Source of the DNA: Lactifluus volemus
Lineage: Eukaryota > Basidiomycota > Agaricomycetes > Russulales > Russulaceae
DNA: 64,000 bases
Assembly (NCBI GenBank): GCA_022376515.1
Contig: WTXI01000014.1
Location: 124,001 to 188,000 of the forward strand
Direction of reading: 5' to 3'
A program made the translations under genes and the position numbers. Numbering within the stretch: position 1 is the first letter of the stretch; every line of letters begins with the position of its first letter. Positions 1 to 13,400 of this stretch are shown here, piece by piece. Below the pieces are notes generated by a model, which saw only the letters and a list, made by a program, of their open reading frames with translations, made no database searches and was not told the DNA's origin.

Positions 1-3000
1 TCAAATTTGGATGCTCTATACAAACGAGAATGTGACGAAAACTTACCAGTTCGAGTGCAAGTCGCCCCAGTTGATTTCGTCACCGTATGTGTCCGGCACC
101 ACAGTGCGAAATCTTGTAGCGCCTTTCGAAACCTACACTCTAGAGGACTCCCCCTCGTCCTTCAATAATAATGGCTCACCCCCCTTCCAAGGCTGTTTAA
201 CTGAGGTTACTATGGATCCATACAGTTTCAAAATATTGGTGCCTATCGATGAATGGATCCCACCGCGTCCAGCACTTACCAAATTCTCACCTGGCCACGA
301 TGCCCGTATTTCATCTGAAACTAACTCTACGACCGTCACTATCTCGTTCGAGTTTAATACTGTCATGAGTTGTGCTGGCGTCACAATGGCGCTATCACTC
401 AACATGTCCTCTTCCGGCCACCATGAAAGCCCTACCTTTGACCCTAACTCAGTAACCTGTGGTCTGGTTCAAAATCCCGACCCGCCGAACATTTCAGGCG
501 ATGTACAGTCGGTCTGGTTCTGGTCGGTCACACTCCAAAACATGCCTGACGGTATTTTGGCCTTGACACTTGACAATGCCCCGGTAGGCGATGGACGGAC
601 AACCGGGGTACGGTATCAGATTTTCTTGTTCGAAATGCTTTACTGATTCTCATCCTAGTCGAAAGATACGGTGTTAATTCGCAAAGGAGCTTCTGACAAT
701 GCCGTCGTATTCCCTATGTCTGCCTACGACAACAGCACTTTCAGATTTTGAATGGCCAGTACACATTTTCACACAAAGCTTACGGTGCGGACAGCTTCCG
801 TTACTCGTGGAACTTCGGACGAAATTGGACACAGTGGAAGAGCTGGGAAGATACGACGTTTATTGATCCAAGTCTCTTCAACCTCCCGGAGAACTTCTGG
901 CCAGGCCAACACATCATCGTGCAATGTAAGTGCGTCATTTCTTTTACTCGTACAGACTCTGAACAATGTCCAAGATTGGAGCGATGCCGCGAAATCTGCT
1001 AGTGCTGTGGTTCATGCAGATCACGGTTACGATTTACAACGTCGCGTACCGCAACTGCTCGTTCGCGGGCCGTTCAACTCCTGGGGCTCTGAAGAGGACA
1101 TCCCTTCGAGAATGACACAGAACAACCAAGGAAAATGGGAGCTCAACATCATGTATACCTGGCCTACCTATGTGCAACTCAATGTATTCGAATACGACGA
1201 TTATTATTACGGAGACGTGGATGGTGACGGCGTCCTGGACCGTCTCCCTCCCAACACCGCCACGCGCAACCATATTAACATGCCTGCGCCACCATATCCT
1301 TACTTGGCCTGGACGCTTGTCGTCGACGATGCCGACATGACGTGGACCCTCCAGCCTCGTGGACGATCTGGGGTGGGTGCTGTGATTTCACGCTCTTCGC
1401 CGCTGTCCCTGCCATCACTGGCTCCCTTGCCGTAGTAGTCTTCATGTGGTCATTCTATGGCATCAAGCACAACAGGTGGGGTGTTATGCCGAGCAAGGAG
1501 CACGCCAATATCTACCACTTGCTTGGTCCTAGGCAAGTCTAGGTCTGACTTGAAGGAGCCTTCAGTCGTGTCGGAGAAACAGACAGAGATTATTGGGTGG
1601 CCCGAAGCCAAGAATAAGCGAAGAAAGGTTCTTATTGCTACGCTGGAGTACGAGATTATCGACTGGAAGCTCAAAGTGAAGATCGGTGGTCTGGGGGTCA
1701 TGTCAAGCCTTATGTGCACGTCGATTACAGATGTTGACCTTGTCTGGGTCGTTCCTAAGGTCAAATCTCTCGAGTACCCAGCTGGGGAAAGGGCGAACCT
1801 ATTGAAGTCACCATTTTCGGCCAGTCGCACCTGATCAAAGTAGAGACTCACGTCTTGGACAACATTACCTATGTAATCCTCGATAATCCGGTGTTCCGTG
1901 CCCAGACGAAGGCGGATCCGTACCCAACCAACATGGATGACCTATTTTCAGCTATCTTCTACTCCACTTGGAACCAGGCGATCGCCGCGACTGTTCGACG
2001 CTACCCTGACATTGACATCTACCACATCAACGATTATCACGGCGCGCTTGCCCCCATTTATCTGCTTCCAAAGGTTCTCCCGGTGTGTTTGTCTCTCCAC
2101 AATGCCGAGTTTCAGGGTCTTTGGCCGCTGCGCACAAAGGAGGAAATGAAGGAGGTTTGTTCGGCATTCAATATGAATAAGGATCACTGCACAAAGTATG
2201 TGCAATTTGGGAATACGTTCAACTTACTCCACGCCGCCGCATCCTTTATCAGCGTACACCAAAATTCGGTCGGCGTTGCTGGTGTGTCAGACAAGTACGG
2301 TAAACGTTCCTGGGCCCGCTATCCCGCTCTTTGGACTCTCAAATCCGTTGACTCTTTGCCGAACCCGGACCCAAGCGACATTGATCCCCCAGATGAGAAC
2401 ATAATCAAGGTAGCTGATATAAAAATCGATCAGAAGGCAGAAGCAGAGCGCCCCGAGCACAAAAGGCTAGCCCAAGAGTGGGCGGGGATCAAGCAGGATC
2501 CCGATGCAGACTTATTCGTATTCGTTGGACGCTGGTCCAAACAAAAGGGTGTCGACCTTATTGCGGATGTCATGCCTTATCTGTAAGCCATTACTTTGTA
2601 CGTCGGCTGTGACAACCACTCATTTCATATAGATTTGAGAAATGGCCATCTATTCAATTGATTACCGTTGGGCCTGTAATTGACCTTTATGGGCGATTTG
2701 CTGCAGAGAAGCTCAAACGTCTCATGGAGTTATATCCAGAGCGCGTCTTCTCGCAGCCAGAGTTCACTGCGATCCCCCCATACGTATTCAGCGGCGCAGA
2801 TTTTGCCTTGATTCCCTCTCGCGATGAGCCTTTCGGATTGGTGTCCGTCGAGTTCGGCCGCAAGGGCGCACTAGGCGTTGGTAGCCGTCTCGGAGGCCTC
2901 GGCTTGATGCCCGGATGGGTAAGCTTGCTAGTTGACATCTGTTTAAACATGTCACAGACGTTTGGTATTAGTGGTTCCCCGTCGAGTCTATATCTACGGG

Positions 3001-5657
3001 CCACATGACATCGCAATTTTCCAAGTCAATCAAGCTCGCTCTGAAGTCAACGAAAGAGGAACGTGCTATTCTGCGTGCGCGCTCTGCTGCTCAGCGCTTC
3101 CCAGTTGTTGAATGGAGGCAACGCATGGAAGACTTTCATAAACGAAGCATTAACGCGAGCAGACATTTGGCCGGCAACAACGCATGGCGTCAGTCGGACG
3201 GTGTCACGGCCATGACCGAACAGGGTGTTTGGGACCCATCCACCTGGCTAATCCCCGCAGCCCGAATCTGACGAACTGGGGGAACAAGATATAAACACTC
3301 CTGGCTACTCTGGTCAAGGGACGTTCTCTCGTAGTGATTCCCTCCTGCATATTTCACCCCAGGCGCCGGATTGCGACACGAGTTCTTTCGGCTCCTATAT
3401 GTCAGATACGGAGAGTTGTTCAGTTTCACTGAATCATGACTCGAACGGACAACCCGATTATGAAGAGTTCTTGGACAGGACCGACCGAACAATCACCAGT
3501 GCCCAGACACAAACGTCGGATCCGTTTCTAGAAACCTCATCTCGACTAGTACCCAGCAGCCCTGTTTCTGACACGTCAATCGCCACTATCTTGGGGGAGA
3601 AAGTCAATTCTCCTCTCAACAAATCAATGGCCTCGGTGAGACACACTTATCTTTCCATATCACTATCTTAAACTACAACGTTTGCAGTTCACCGATTCGG
3701 ATGGAGGCGCCATTGAAGAATTCGTAACGAAGTTGCAGAACTTGTCCGCTGATAACTCGAAGGAAGAGTTATCTATTGAGAGGTTTCTCCAGAAGAGCGA
3801 GGCGGAGTTCTTTGGAAAGGTTCGGAAATTCAGGCTGTCCACCGCCGCAAGTCGGTTGTCATTGCGGCGAGACTCGACGCTGGGGAAGCCTTCCCCGTCC
3901 TTCGATGACCTTCCATCTGGTACGTTTACTAGTGCTAAGACCGATCAACCCGAACTTCCTATTCATTTGACACAGTTCCCAACACCCAGTCCAGCCTGAG
4001 TCGCCCCGAAGGTCCGTTGGTCAATGGAGAAGAATTTGTAACCATGTCACGCCTCCAGATTATAATGGCCATAGAGATCGCAGGTTGGCCCCTGTATACC
4101 ATTGTCATTGCCCTCGGGCAGGTTCTTGGTGCGACTAGTTTCCAGATCACATTGCTCGCGGGGGCGACATCTCAGAATAATCTACACCTTTATATTCTGG
4201 GTGGCATCTTTCTCGTCGCGAGTGCGGTATGGTACCCAATGTTCCGTCGGAAGCCTGCTGTCTGGGTCCTTTCTGCGCCATGGCTTTTCTTCGCGCTTGC
4301 ATTCTTCCTCATCGGATTGCCGTCATTGGCCCAACGCCTCCACCCAGTTCATCAAATATTGTCCACTGTTGCTACTTGCTGTTACGCTGTAGCCTCTGCG
4401 GCAGTATTCATTTTCTTTGGCTTGAACTTTGGGGAGGAAGCCGTGAGTACGCATTTATCGCTAGAATTATACAAGGCTGAAGATACGTCATAGGGTGCCA
4501 CGACTGACGTGTGGATGTTGCGGGTTTGCTTAGTACAAGGCACACAACAGATCTGGGTGGCTGTGTTGTGGTACTGGGGCGTTCAGGTCCGGGGAGTGCG
4601 ACAGGGTCATTCTCGACCCTGGTGGATTGTACTCATTGTCTGGCCACTCGCCGCGATTAGCCTGCTTTTTGCTTACGTTATGTTATACGGCTTGCCAGGT
4701 AAGCAATTTTCCCCCGCACCGCACGTCCCAATGCTTAATTTAGCGCAGAGTACTACCACCAAACTCCTCCAAAGGTACCAAATTTCCTCAGAACGCTCTT
4801 CCGCAGAAAGCTTGTTCTTTGGTTCCTGGCATCCGAGGTCCTGCGCGATTACTGGCTATCAGGGGTAAGCCCTTTGCTCCGTTTTCCCTGGTCCTGGCGG
4901 TGTTCCAATGCTGTTTATAGCCCTACGGTCGTAACTGGGGTATCATCAGGGCTGTCTCGATTCCCCAATGGCAGATGGCGCTGTTAATCGTTGTCTTCTT
5001 TGTCGGCGTTTGGGCCATGATACTGGCTATCCTCGCTCACTTCGGCAAGACACACACGTGGCTACTCCCCGTTTTTGCTGTTGGCCTTGGTGCTCCCAGG
5101 TGGTGCCAGGTACGAGTTGGCCTATCTTAACACGTATGATCACAAATAGAGTATTATATAGATGCTCTGGGCTACATCTTCATTTGCCCTTTATATTCCC
5201 TGGGCCCACAAAGCAGGTCCTTATCTTGGCATATCTCTTTGGCTGTGGCTGGGAGTTCTGGACGCCATTCAAGGTGCGGGCCTTGGTATGATTCTTCTTC
5301 AGGTAAATTTCCGTAATTATCTTGCCTCCGTCTATAACATCATTTTTTCAGACACTCTCACGTCTTCACGTTTGTGCAACTTTGGCATTTTCTCAGATCC
5401 TTGGTTCAATCTGTGTGATGGTTGCCCGCGCCATAGCCCCCAACAGGATTAGCCTGGAAAGCGTCTTCCCAGATGCTGGAAAATGGGACTTCCAAGACGG
5501 GTTCTCAAGAAGTCCAATGGGTTCTCCCATTTTTTGGGCTGCACTTATATGCCAGCTAGTCATTGTCATTGGCTATTTCTGGTTCTACCGCAAGGAGCAG
5601 CTTGGTACGTTAATTGATCATTTTGGAAAAAGCCATGGGCCGACGTGTCCCCCCTAG
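1..5657 (+). CDS. ags1: alpha-1,3-glucan synthase, 3' part
   Basis: Multi-exon gene entering from the left edge. The visible protein holds the linker after the missing N-terminal amylase-like domain, then a glycogen-synthase-like GT5 domain ([12 protein letters not shown] near 1.69 kb, [11 protein letters not shown] near 2.03 kb, [10 protein letters not shown] near 2.53 kb, SRDEPFGL near 2.82 kb), then a serine-rich linker and a C-terminal multi-membrane region (4.0-5.65 kb). This is the family order of plasma-membrane enzymes that make and export cell-wall alpha-1,3-glucan. Introns are seen at about 608-658, 926-974, 2583-2632 and 2919-2971, with more downstream. The frame breaks at about 746-749, 1386-1388 and 1791-1793 are each cured by one extra base in a homopolymer. 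Frame changes near 1540 and 3240 are unexplained; the second could be a small intron. Family identity is very secure; whether the gene is intact is not. The exact 3' end is uncertain because a GT dinucleotide follows the last conserved residues. Confidence 0.93.
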
Positions 5658-6150
5658 CACGCCCATGATGCTGATGTCGGTATGTTTTCTGCCCACTGCT
5701 GGGGTAATGCCGCTTTGTGTTTCTGTACCTGAGGGTCCGGCCTCCCTACTTCTTTGCTTGACCATGTGGCCATTGTAGTGAGGGATACGATTAGAGAGAA
5801 CTAGAATTTGTGGATGTCACGGTTACTGCCGGCATTTGGTCGGTCGGAACCGAAAAATGTCTATATATAGAAATAATGACAAGCTGCCCTTGAAAACCAC
5901 AACGACAAGTTGACAAGGACATCGTTTGTTTGGGTATAAAGCAGTACCCATGGGGTCGCTAACTGGCCTTCCTTTCCGACCTTACTCCTTTGGACCTGTG
6001 TGGCCTCAAATTGTGTTATAACGACCGCCTTCTCAACTCCTGGGCCCGTAGTTCAGATATTCCCCTACCATCATCTTTCTAGCAACGAACCAGCCCGTTG
6101 CTACTGTAGCTTGAATAGCTCCCTAATATCAGTTCACGAGGACGCTAACC
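5658..6150. other. intergenic spacer with TATA-like boxes
   Basis: No coding signal is seen between the glucan synthase and the next ORF. TATA-like strings occur near 5861 (CTATATATAG) and 5933 (GTATAAAG), about 215-290 bp before the ORF at 6151, and could be its promoter. This is inference from motif and spacing only. Confidence 0.3.
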
Positions 6151-7170
6151 ATGCCTTTGCGTCGTCTGCTGAACACTTTTAGTCGCACATCGTGCCATCC
6201 TGTTGTCGAGCGGAACGTTGTGATGACCGATGCCACGGAGTCTACCGTTGCTGCAAACACCTCTCCTACCGCTTTGACCCCATCGCGTGCTACAAACTTG
6301 TCTACGTCGCTGGGAAAGCGCCGTCATGTCGAAATCCGGGAAGAAGACGTTTCTCAACGTACAGCAAGCACGTTTTCAAGCACACCGCCGTCATCATTCA
6401 TCCCCAGTCTCCCTACTGATCCCTCCACCTCTGCTACATCGTCGAAGCGGCCCTCTTTTAGTCTCACCCCGATCGATACTGCTCACCCCATTAGCGGTGG
6501 GCTATCGGCGTCCCACCTGGTGCCCCCCTCTCCCGCTCCAACAGAAATCGCTTCGGACGTCGAACCGAAGGAGATAACCGCCGAGGACTGCATGGCAAAC
6601 CTCTTGGCTGAGGGCATCAAAGTCCGCGATTTCGTTTATGAGCCCGTGCCAAACTCGTCCAAGGCACCCGAGTTTTTCGACCCCTTACCATCGCTCATTG
6701 CCGCCGACTGGCACATGCGGAACCCACAGAAAAACCACGGCCTGTTGGGCGCCAAGACCCTCTTCCGACTCGTCAAAATCGGTTGGCTCTCTGTGACAGA
6801 CGTTGCGAAACGCGTTCATGCGCGAGAGTTTTCCGCGCTCGCTCAGTACAGCGAGCGTCCCGAAGAGGAGCGGTATCCGTTCGTCATGATACCAAATGAA
6901 CGTATGCCGACGCCCTCCCAGCGAGTGCGCATGCGACGCAATGCCGGCTTTCAAAGTCACCCAGATGACCTGCCAGATCGCGAGTTTTTCGGGTATGACC
7001 CGACTGGTCACTCAGACGAAGAGCATCCTCTGAAACCTCCTGAGGCGGAGGCGGTAAGGACAGCGCGAGCAGAAGAGCCCAAGCCCAAGCGTCGAAAAGT
7101 CAAAGCGAAGGCGAAGTTACTGCGCCGGGCGAAACCACTGCAAAGGGAGAACTCGTGTCCCGAGATATAG
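6151..7170 (+). CDS. hypothetical basic protein, single exon
   Basis: An uninterrupted 339-codon ORF with an ATG at 6151. I do not recognise the family. The first half is rich in Ser, Thr and Pro and looks disordered. A more ordered segment runs from about residue 140 to 290 (LLAEGIKVRDFVYEP, LIAADWHMRNP, LLGAKTLFRLVKIGWLS). The C-terminus is strongly basic with a KPKRRKVKAKAK stretch typical of a nuclear localisation signal. Another in-frame Met at residue 25 is an alternative start. The length and steady codon pattern support a real gene; nuclear location is inferred from the basic tail. There is no clue to function from its neighbours. Confidence 0.7.
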   Translation: MPLRRLLNTFSRTSCHPVVERNVVMTDATESTVAANTSPTALTPSRATNLSTSLGKRRHVEIREEDVSQRTASTFSSTPPSSFIPSLPTDPSTSATSSKRPSFSLTPIDTAHPISGGLSASHLVPPSPAPTEIASDVEPKEITAEDCMANLLAEGIKVRDFVYEPVPNSSKAPEFFDPLPSLIAADWHMRNPQKNHGLLGAKTLFRLVKIGWLSVTDVAKRVHAREFSALAQYSERPEEERYPFVMIPNERMPTPSQRVRMRRNAGFQSHPDDLPDREFFGYDPTGHSDEEHPLKPPEAEAVRTARAEEPKPKRRKVKAKAKLLRRAKPLQRENSCPEI

Positions 7171-7355
7171 CCTCGTGTTACTGAAGAGACTTTTCTCAAT
7201 ATCCTATCTATTTATACACCTTCCCCACTGCTTAAAGGTTCTGTTGTAGACTACTGCGGATACTCCGGATAGTGTACTCTTGTAGCTGTAGTGCAACTCG
7301 TTCCTGCAATGGTTTCCCTATACACTCTATTACTGCCACAATTGAATTTGATGCC

Positions 7356-8574
7356 ATGATTACTATCTTTACGCCACCTCATAATTCCTTTTTGAACCAC
7401 CACATTGTGAAGCCGTCCAAGACTTCAGTAGCTTCAGTAAGCGGTATCGCCACCAAAAGGTTTTCAATGCGTAACTCAAAGGCATCGGTACCCATATTGG
7501 GCGTGGGCGACCAAATTGGAGAAGGCGACACCTATCTGGTTGAGAACATTCTTCCGCGTGAGCTCGCAGAAGTTGCATTCGAGAGTCTCAGAAAGGAGGT
7601 AGCCTGGAACACCATGCACCACCGAGGCGCGTTCTCCTCCGCTGTTCTTCATCTGTTGCACGCTTCACGCTTTATAAAGGTGGCGAAGTGCCACGATTGG
7701 TGGCAGTAGAGGGTGAGATCGATGCCGATGGCAAGTAAGGGCCGACTTGAGCTTCATCCACCAGTTGCAGATGCTAAGAAAAATTTCGTACTACAGCTAC
7801 CCGATCTATCGCCACCCAGCAGACGAGTCACCCGCTCTCCGCCCGTTCTCCCCAACGGTATCCCAGATCCGCGCGCACGTCGAGAGAGCGCTACAACACC
7901 CCGTTAACCACGTGCTCATTCAACTGTACCGCACAGGCGCGGACTACATCTCGGAGCACTCGGACAAGACGATCGACGTTGTGCGAGGCTCGCGAATAGT
8001 GAACCTTTCGCTTGGCGCGCGACGCACCATGACTCTTCGAACGAAGAAGGATGGCGCACTGCGGCAGGGGCAAGGCCCGGAGGATGATGAGCCTGAAGAT
8101 GGTACTGATAGTAGTCGCATTGGAGACGAGGTCACGGTGAGGCATACACAGCGCGTCCCACTTCCGCACAACTCGCTCTTCGTCATGGGCCTCACAACCA
8201 ATGCGCGCTGGATGCACAGCGTGCACACGGACAAACGTCCGGAGGACACCAAGGATCCGGCCGAGCGCGGCCCGCGCATTAGCCTGACTTTCCGCCACAT
8301 CGGCACATTCCTCACACCACCCTTGTCCGCGGTCGCGGTGAGCAGCAGCGGTTCTTCGTCTCCCACGGGATCGCAGCAGCAGTCCATTTTCGGGCAAGGA
8401 GCGACTGGAAAGACCCGCACAGAGGCGCGGCCCGTCGTGTACGGCGGTGAGCAGGCCGAGCGGCTCCTCGCCGCGTTTGGGGCAGAGAATCACCAAAGCG
8501 AGTTCGATTGGGAAAAGGCGTACGGGAAGGGATTCGATGTTTTACATTTTACCGCTCTGGGGGTGGCACAATAA
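7356..8574 (+). CDS. AlkB-like 2-oxoglutarate/Fe(II) dioxygenase
   Basis: Three exons give a protein of the AlkB/2OG-Fe(II) oxygenase superfamily, which oxidatively demethylates nucleic acids or proteins. The iron ligands are visible: HSD (H-x-D) after YRTGADYISE near 7.95 kb and a distal His in WMHSVHTDKR near 8.22 kb. The 2-oxoglutarate-binding Arg is probably in RGPRISLTFR near 8.27 kb. Exon 1 (VAWNTMHHRG) joins GEVPRLVAVEGEIDADG across an intron at 7627-7679 with a GC donor, and a second intron covers about 7736-7796. The C-terminal 80 residues after the fold are Ser/Gly rich, then acidic. The start is the first in-frame ATG; Met at 7467 is possible. The substrate (DNA, RNA or protein) cannot be told from sequence. 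Confidence 0.85.
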
Positions 8575-10483
8575 TTAACAACCATGGCAGTTGGAATGGT
8601 GGTGTATTTCGTGTCTGTTCTACCGCTGTTCTACCCTCTGATTTTGTCTCTCACATGGCCACTATACGAAATGTCATGTACTCGGGTACTGACATGTTGC
8701 CGCTTCTGAGAAATAGGCCAGTCAACAAATAAGAATCTCAATCGCCCAAGAATTAGGCATGTGCTGTTGCCAGAATTACAAGGTATTCTGTTATTAGTTC
8801 TCCGAGTCGTAACGAGTATGTTGTTCGCACGGTACCATGACTCCTGGTCATCATGTTGTGCGGGTGCTCTTCCTCTTCTTCCTCTTGGTGCGTGTCCTCC
8901 TTTCCTCTGGGCTGGGCCCGGATACAAACAAGACGCGCACAGAGTGGGCTGAGAAACTTATCGCGTTAGGGTCGAGGTCAGGGAGCTGTGGGTGATCAGT
9001 AAGACCCGTTTCTGTTTGTTTTGTCCAAAGCTGTTTCTAATATGCCCTCGACGGTGCTACTTCCCACGAACGAATAGGTCTGGGACGAGCCGTGCTTCGG
9101 TGCAACTGGACATGGATAGACCTCACGGATATGCGATCGCGATTGCTGCTGAGGAACAACTCTGGTATCTTCTGACGTCGTGCCATCTCTCATTGAGAAG
9201 ACCAAGGTGAACTGTGGTGCGTCTTCTCCGTGATTCATTTTACCAAAGTCTCAGGCAGAGGCAGAGCAGCTAATATCCCGTCTCGCACGTATGCAGACTA
9301 GGTCAGACTTTGTGTACATGGCTCCACCGGACCACCTTTCCTTCGTTACCCACGTGAACTCTCAGCTTCTCAGCAGCTTCGAGTCCGTCCATCGCTCAGG
9401 CGGCGTCCGTTTCCCAGTTGCCTAGTAGTAAATGTCCCAGTCCGGTTCATCCATAAGCTACGTAAAAAAAAAAAAACATCCGTCATCGCATCAGAACAAA
9501 CAGGGCATCACGGTACAAGCGAACTTGATCGTACGCGGTCTGCAATAACGCCTTTCCTCCGCTATCATTCTGCAGCGCACCGATCCTGCATCCTGGGGTT
9601 CTGACCTCTCTCCCAATAACACCGAACGTGACGACTATCTTCACAACCCGGACCCAAGAAGCGACAGGGAGTACGACCGGGGAGGAAACATTTTCACCTG
9701 TCGTGGCCTTTCCAATCTCGGCTGTCTCGCCCTTTTGATTACCGACAGATGCCAGGCTTAGGCTGATCGATCAAGCCGAGGTGTAGCGTAGCGTAGAGCT
9801 CTGTGAAGCTCTGGGTACATCCTGAGAACGTGTAAATGCGCTGCTGATGCCCAGTCAGTATCAACAAAGTTCTTGCATACCGCTTCTGACTCATTCGTTC
9901 TAATAGCCGACCCGCGCCAACATCACTTTAAAACATTCGTGCTTGCGGTCCGAAGCATGTAAACATCAACGCCGAAACCAATTTCTGCCGGATGACTTGC
10001 ATTTTACTTTGTCCCCCTTGTTAGCAAATAATCATAATTCACGCCAGCCCGCCGACCCTTAGCTTGCCGACCTTATTAAAGTTATGCGTGCCGTCATTAC
10101 GTTGCGCGAACTTGCGATGGGCTCGTCGATAGCCTCTCAGACAAATGCGAGCTATAATCGACTATCCGATTCGGCATGTGATCAAGTAGGAATTTTAAAC
10201 GAACCAAAGCATTGTGGAGGTCCTAAGTGATTAAACAGAAGGCTCTCGAAATCTTCCAGGTCTCTGCTGCTCATCCAGACCTTTGTCGACGTCCCCTACT
10301 TTGAGAACTTGAAACGATTGTCCTCATAGTTCGGATTCGGGAGATACGACAGCGAGGAGCAAAAAAGACAATTTCGCGGCAGCGAACTTAAGAGTGTCGC
10401 ATATTGTAAAACGAAGGTGCCATATGACCATGTATTGTCACGTACAGTGCAGTATCAAAAAGGAAAAAAATAAAATGAGATGC
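8575..10483. other. gene-free stretch
   Basis: About 1.9 kb without a convincing gene on either strand. The ORFs here are short and have no recognisable motif. An A12 run occurs near 9463. The region separates the 3' end of the dioxygenase from the 3' end of the minus-strand NLR-like gene, so it is convergent intergenic DNA. I see no transposon termini. Confidence 0.5.
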
Positions 10484-13400
10484 TTAGCTACTACTAATAC
10501 TGCTACTGCTACTGCTACGACTACTACTACGACTATGACGACTAGGTTCTTGTGACTTTGCTCCACTTTCTAATAGAAATTCCACAATCTCCTCGTGCTT
10601 GTTCGCAGACGCAAATTGAAGTGCGGTCTTACCCTCTTTGTCTTCCGCGTCTATATCCATTCCATACTTCAGCAGCAGGCGGAGAACTTCCACTGAAGGC
10701 TGCTTCCAGTGCTTTGCCAATTTATGCAACGTTGTCGATCCTGTATTATCCCGCGCATTTACATCTGCGCCACACTTTAGCAATAATCGCATAATGTAGA
10801 GCTGGGCACGGGCGTCCGAAGCCTGTGATGCGTCATGCAATGGGACTCTTCCGTCCTCATCTTCAATAGTGAGATCAGATTTGTGTTCGAGCAGCATCCG
10901 AACAATCTTGAAGTGACCTTTATAGCTGGCCAGCTGCAGTGGAGTGCAGAAGTATGCATTGTGGGAATTAACATCTGCTCCATGGTTGAGTAGCCATTCC
11001 GCAATATCCACAGACCCATCCCAGGATGCAGAGTGTAGTGGCGTCGATTCCTTCTTATCCCGAACATCGACGTCCGCGCCATGCTGATGCAATAGCTCCG
11101 CAACCCGGAAGTGTTTCCTATACAATGCTGCCACCAGCGGAGTCTTCATCCAACCACCCTCGGCGATCAGATCCTCGGGATGCTTGGAAACCAGTTGTTC
11201 TACCATGCCAAAGAATCCGCACAGCGCTGCATAGTATAGAGGGCTTCCACCAGTTTTGCGTTCGTGGATGAACTGTCTCCAGGATTCGTCTATGTCATAA
11301 ACACTGAGCCATGCTGCCCAATGTGGTTTGTCCGCGTCGAAGAAATATTCCATCGCCTCCCGTATGCTCGAGGACACGGTCCCGAATCGCGCATGGCCAA
11401 CCCAGTGTCGTGCCGCATATTTAACAAGAGGAAGGCGCCAGGCGTTTTTCCTGTTAACGTGATTGTCCAATCGAAGTAAAACACCAAGGCAAGCCTGCGC
11501 AAGGATCGTGTGCGCCGGCTCGAGAACAATATGGTATTGTGAAATATCTCCACTTGAGCCCGCTAACCGTTCCGAAGTCAGGAATTCCTTCACCGAAAAG
11601 TGCGAGAATTGAACGACTTCAGATCCATCTTCGTTGACAATTTCAACCAAGCTTGAACACGTGGAGAGTACCGCTTTGTGTTGGTCCTCCCATCGCCAAT
11701 CTGGGTTCAGTTTTGGAATTCCATTGTGCTCTGCCGCATCAAAGTCGATTGCAAGTATCTCCGCAAGCTCCTTGGCACGAAGTGGTCGAATTGCAACAAC
11801 CAAGCATTGAAGAAGACGGAGAGCATGCTCTCGATTCGCCTTATGGATCCCCTTTAACACCCTCTCATAAGTCTCATCCAGTGTCTCGGGCAATTCCCCA
11901 AGAATTCGCCGCACACTCGGAGGGAGACAGTGACGGAGCGTTTCCAATTGGCAATACACCCAACGAAACCTGCCAGTATATGAGCATACCATAGATATGG
12001 GAGGCAATAGACTTACATTCCATCAGCCTTCTCGGAGAGTGTCTCGACAACTAGCTTCTTATCTTCCTCCCGCCATCTCCGCATATTCACATCCGAATAC
12101 ACAACAGAGCTGATATAATCGATGATGTCTTCCCTTTGGCCACTTTGCTTATGAAGGGAGACTTGGACGTATGTGAGTGATTCAAGTATTGCTTGTATGT
12201 CAGCCTCGGGTCGACTGGTGACACAGATGTGTAGATTTGGGAGGTGTAGGTCAACAAGGTCCTTTATGAGCTCAAGGACCTGTTCCCGTGGAGATGGAAG
12301 ACCCAGATTATTTGGACACTCATCGAGTCCGTCCATGACAAGGTAAATGGGGCGTTGTGAGGTGAATGAGAACATCTGTTTCAAGCAATTGGTCAAAGCA
12401 TCATCGCTGGGAGTTTCTGCGCCATCACAGTGATCTGCATGGAGGCTGGACAGAACACTGCAACAAATGCTGGACTGAGAAGAGAGCTGAAGGAGAAGGG
12501 AAAGGAGGAGGTTCCTGTGATTCTTCTTGTCCTTGTCACGAAAGTCGAAATAAAAATAGCTCATAAAAGCTAATCCCGCATCACACAGGGACCTGATTTG
12601 TTCGATCACTCCAGAGCTGATTGGTATCATCAGTGTATGTAGTAATGAACGGAGAAACAACAAACCACATGACACTCTTTCCTGAGCCAGCTGCCAGTGC
12701 AAGACAGGAAACCGTAAGATGCGCAGCGATAGGGAGGGAAGAATAACATACGCTTCCCATGAATCCACAAGAGGGAAGGGGTGGACTTCCATTTTTCGAA
12801 TATACGAGTTTGGAAGAACCACGTTGCTGTTCCCTTATGACGAGAACCCCGGGCGATATTGTGGTTGGTTGAGGGATCTGGTGGAGATAGCCACTTCCAT
12901 AGATCCTGTCGTAATTGCTTCCCTATAAGTACATTTGAGTCTCTGGAACAGACAACAGCGAAGGCAAGGCGGACGGACGCTTCACTTGGTCTACATCGTG
13001 TGCTGTTTGTTGCATGATTTCTTTGCCACCCTTTCCATCTGACGACATATGCGTTCAGAAGAACCTCGATGAAGAGCACAGAAACGTTTACGCACCATCA
13101 ATCACCTCTTTCACTTTGTTCTCAACGTCCCTTGTGACCTTCAAATTTTCTGCTATCGCCATCCGAGCCTCATCCTGAGTAAGGTTGTCTAGCCTCTTCA
13201 GCGCATCTTCAATGTCGTTCCTCCCTACTAGCTTCTTTACATATGTTTCTAGATAAATTTCAGTCAGCAGTCACACTTCAGTTCACCGGCCAGTTGGCTC
13301 ACTCTTTCGACTTTGTTTGATCTCTTTCGTCGCGACGGCAAGAATAGAGAGCACTTCAACCATGACTTTCACAATAATATCAGTCATCGCCTCAGTTGGT

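Noticed and set aside
10492..10550. Triplet-rich tract (TACTGC/TACTAC) as a microsatellite of interest
   Set aside because: It is the poly-Ser tail codons of the NLR-like gene and is already explained as coding sequence.
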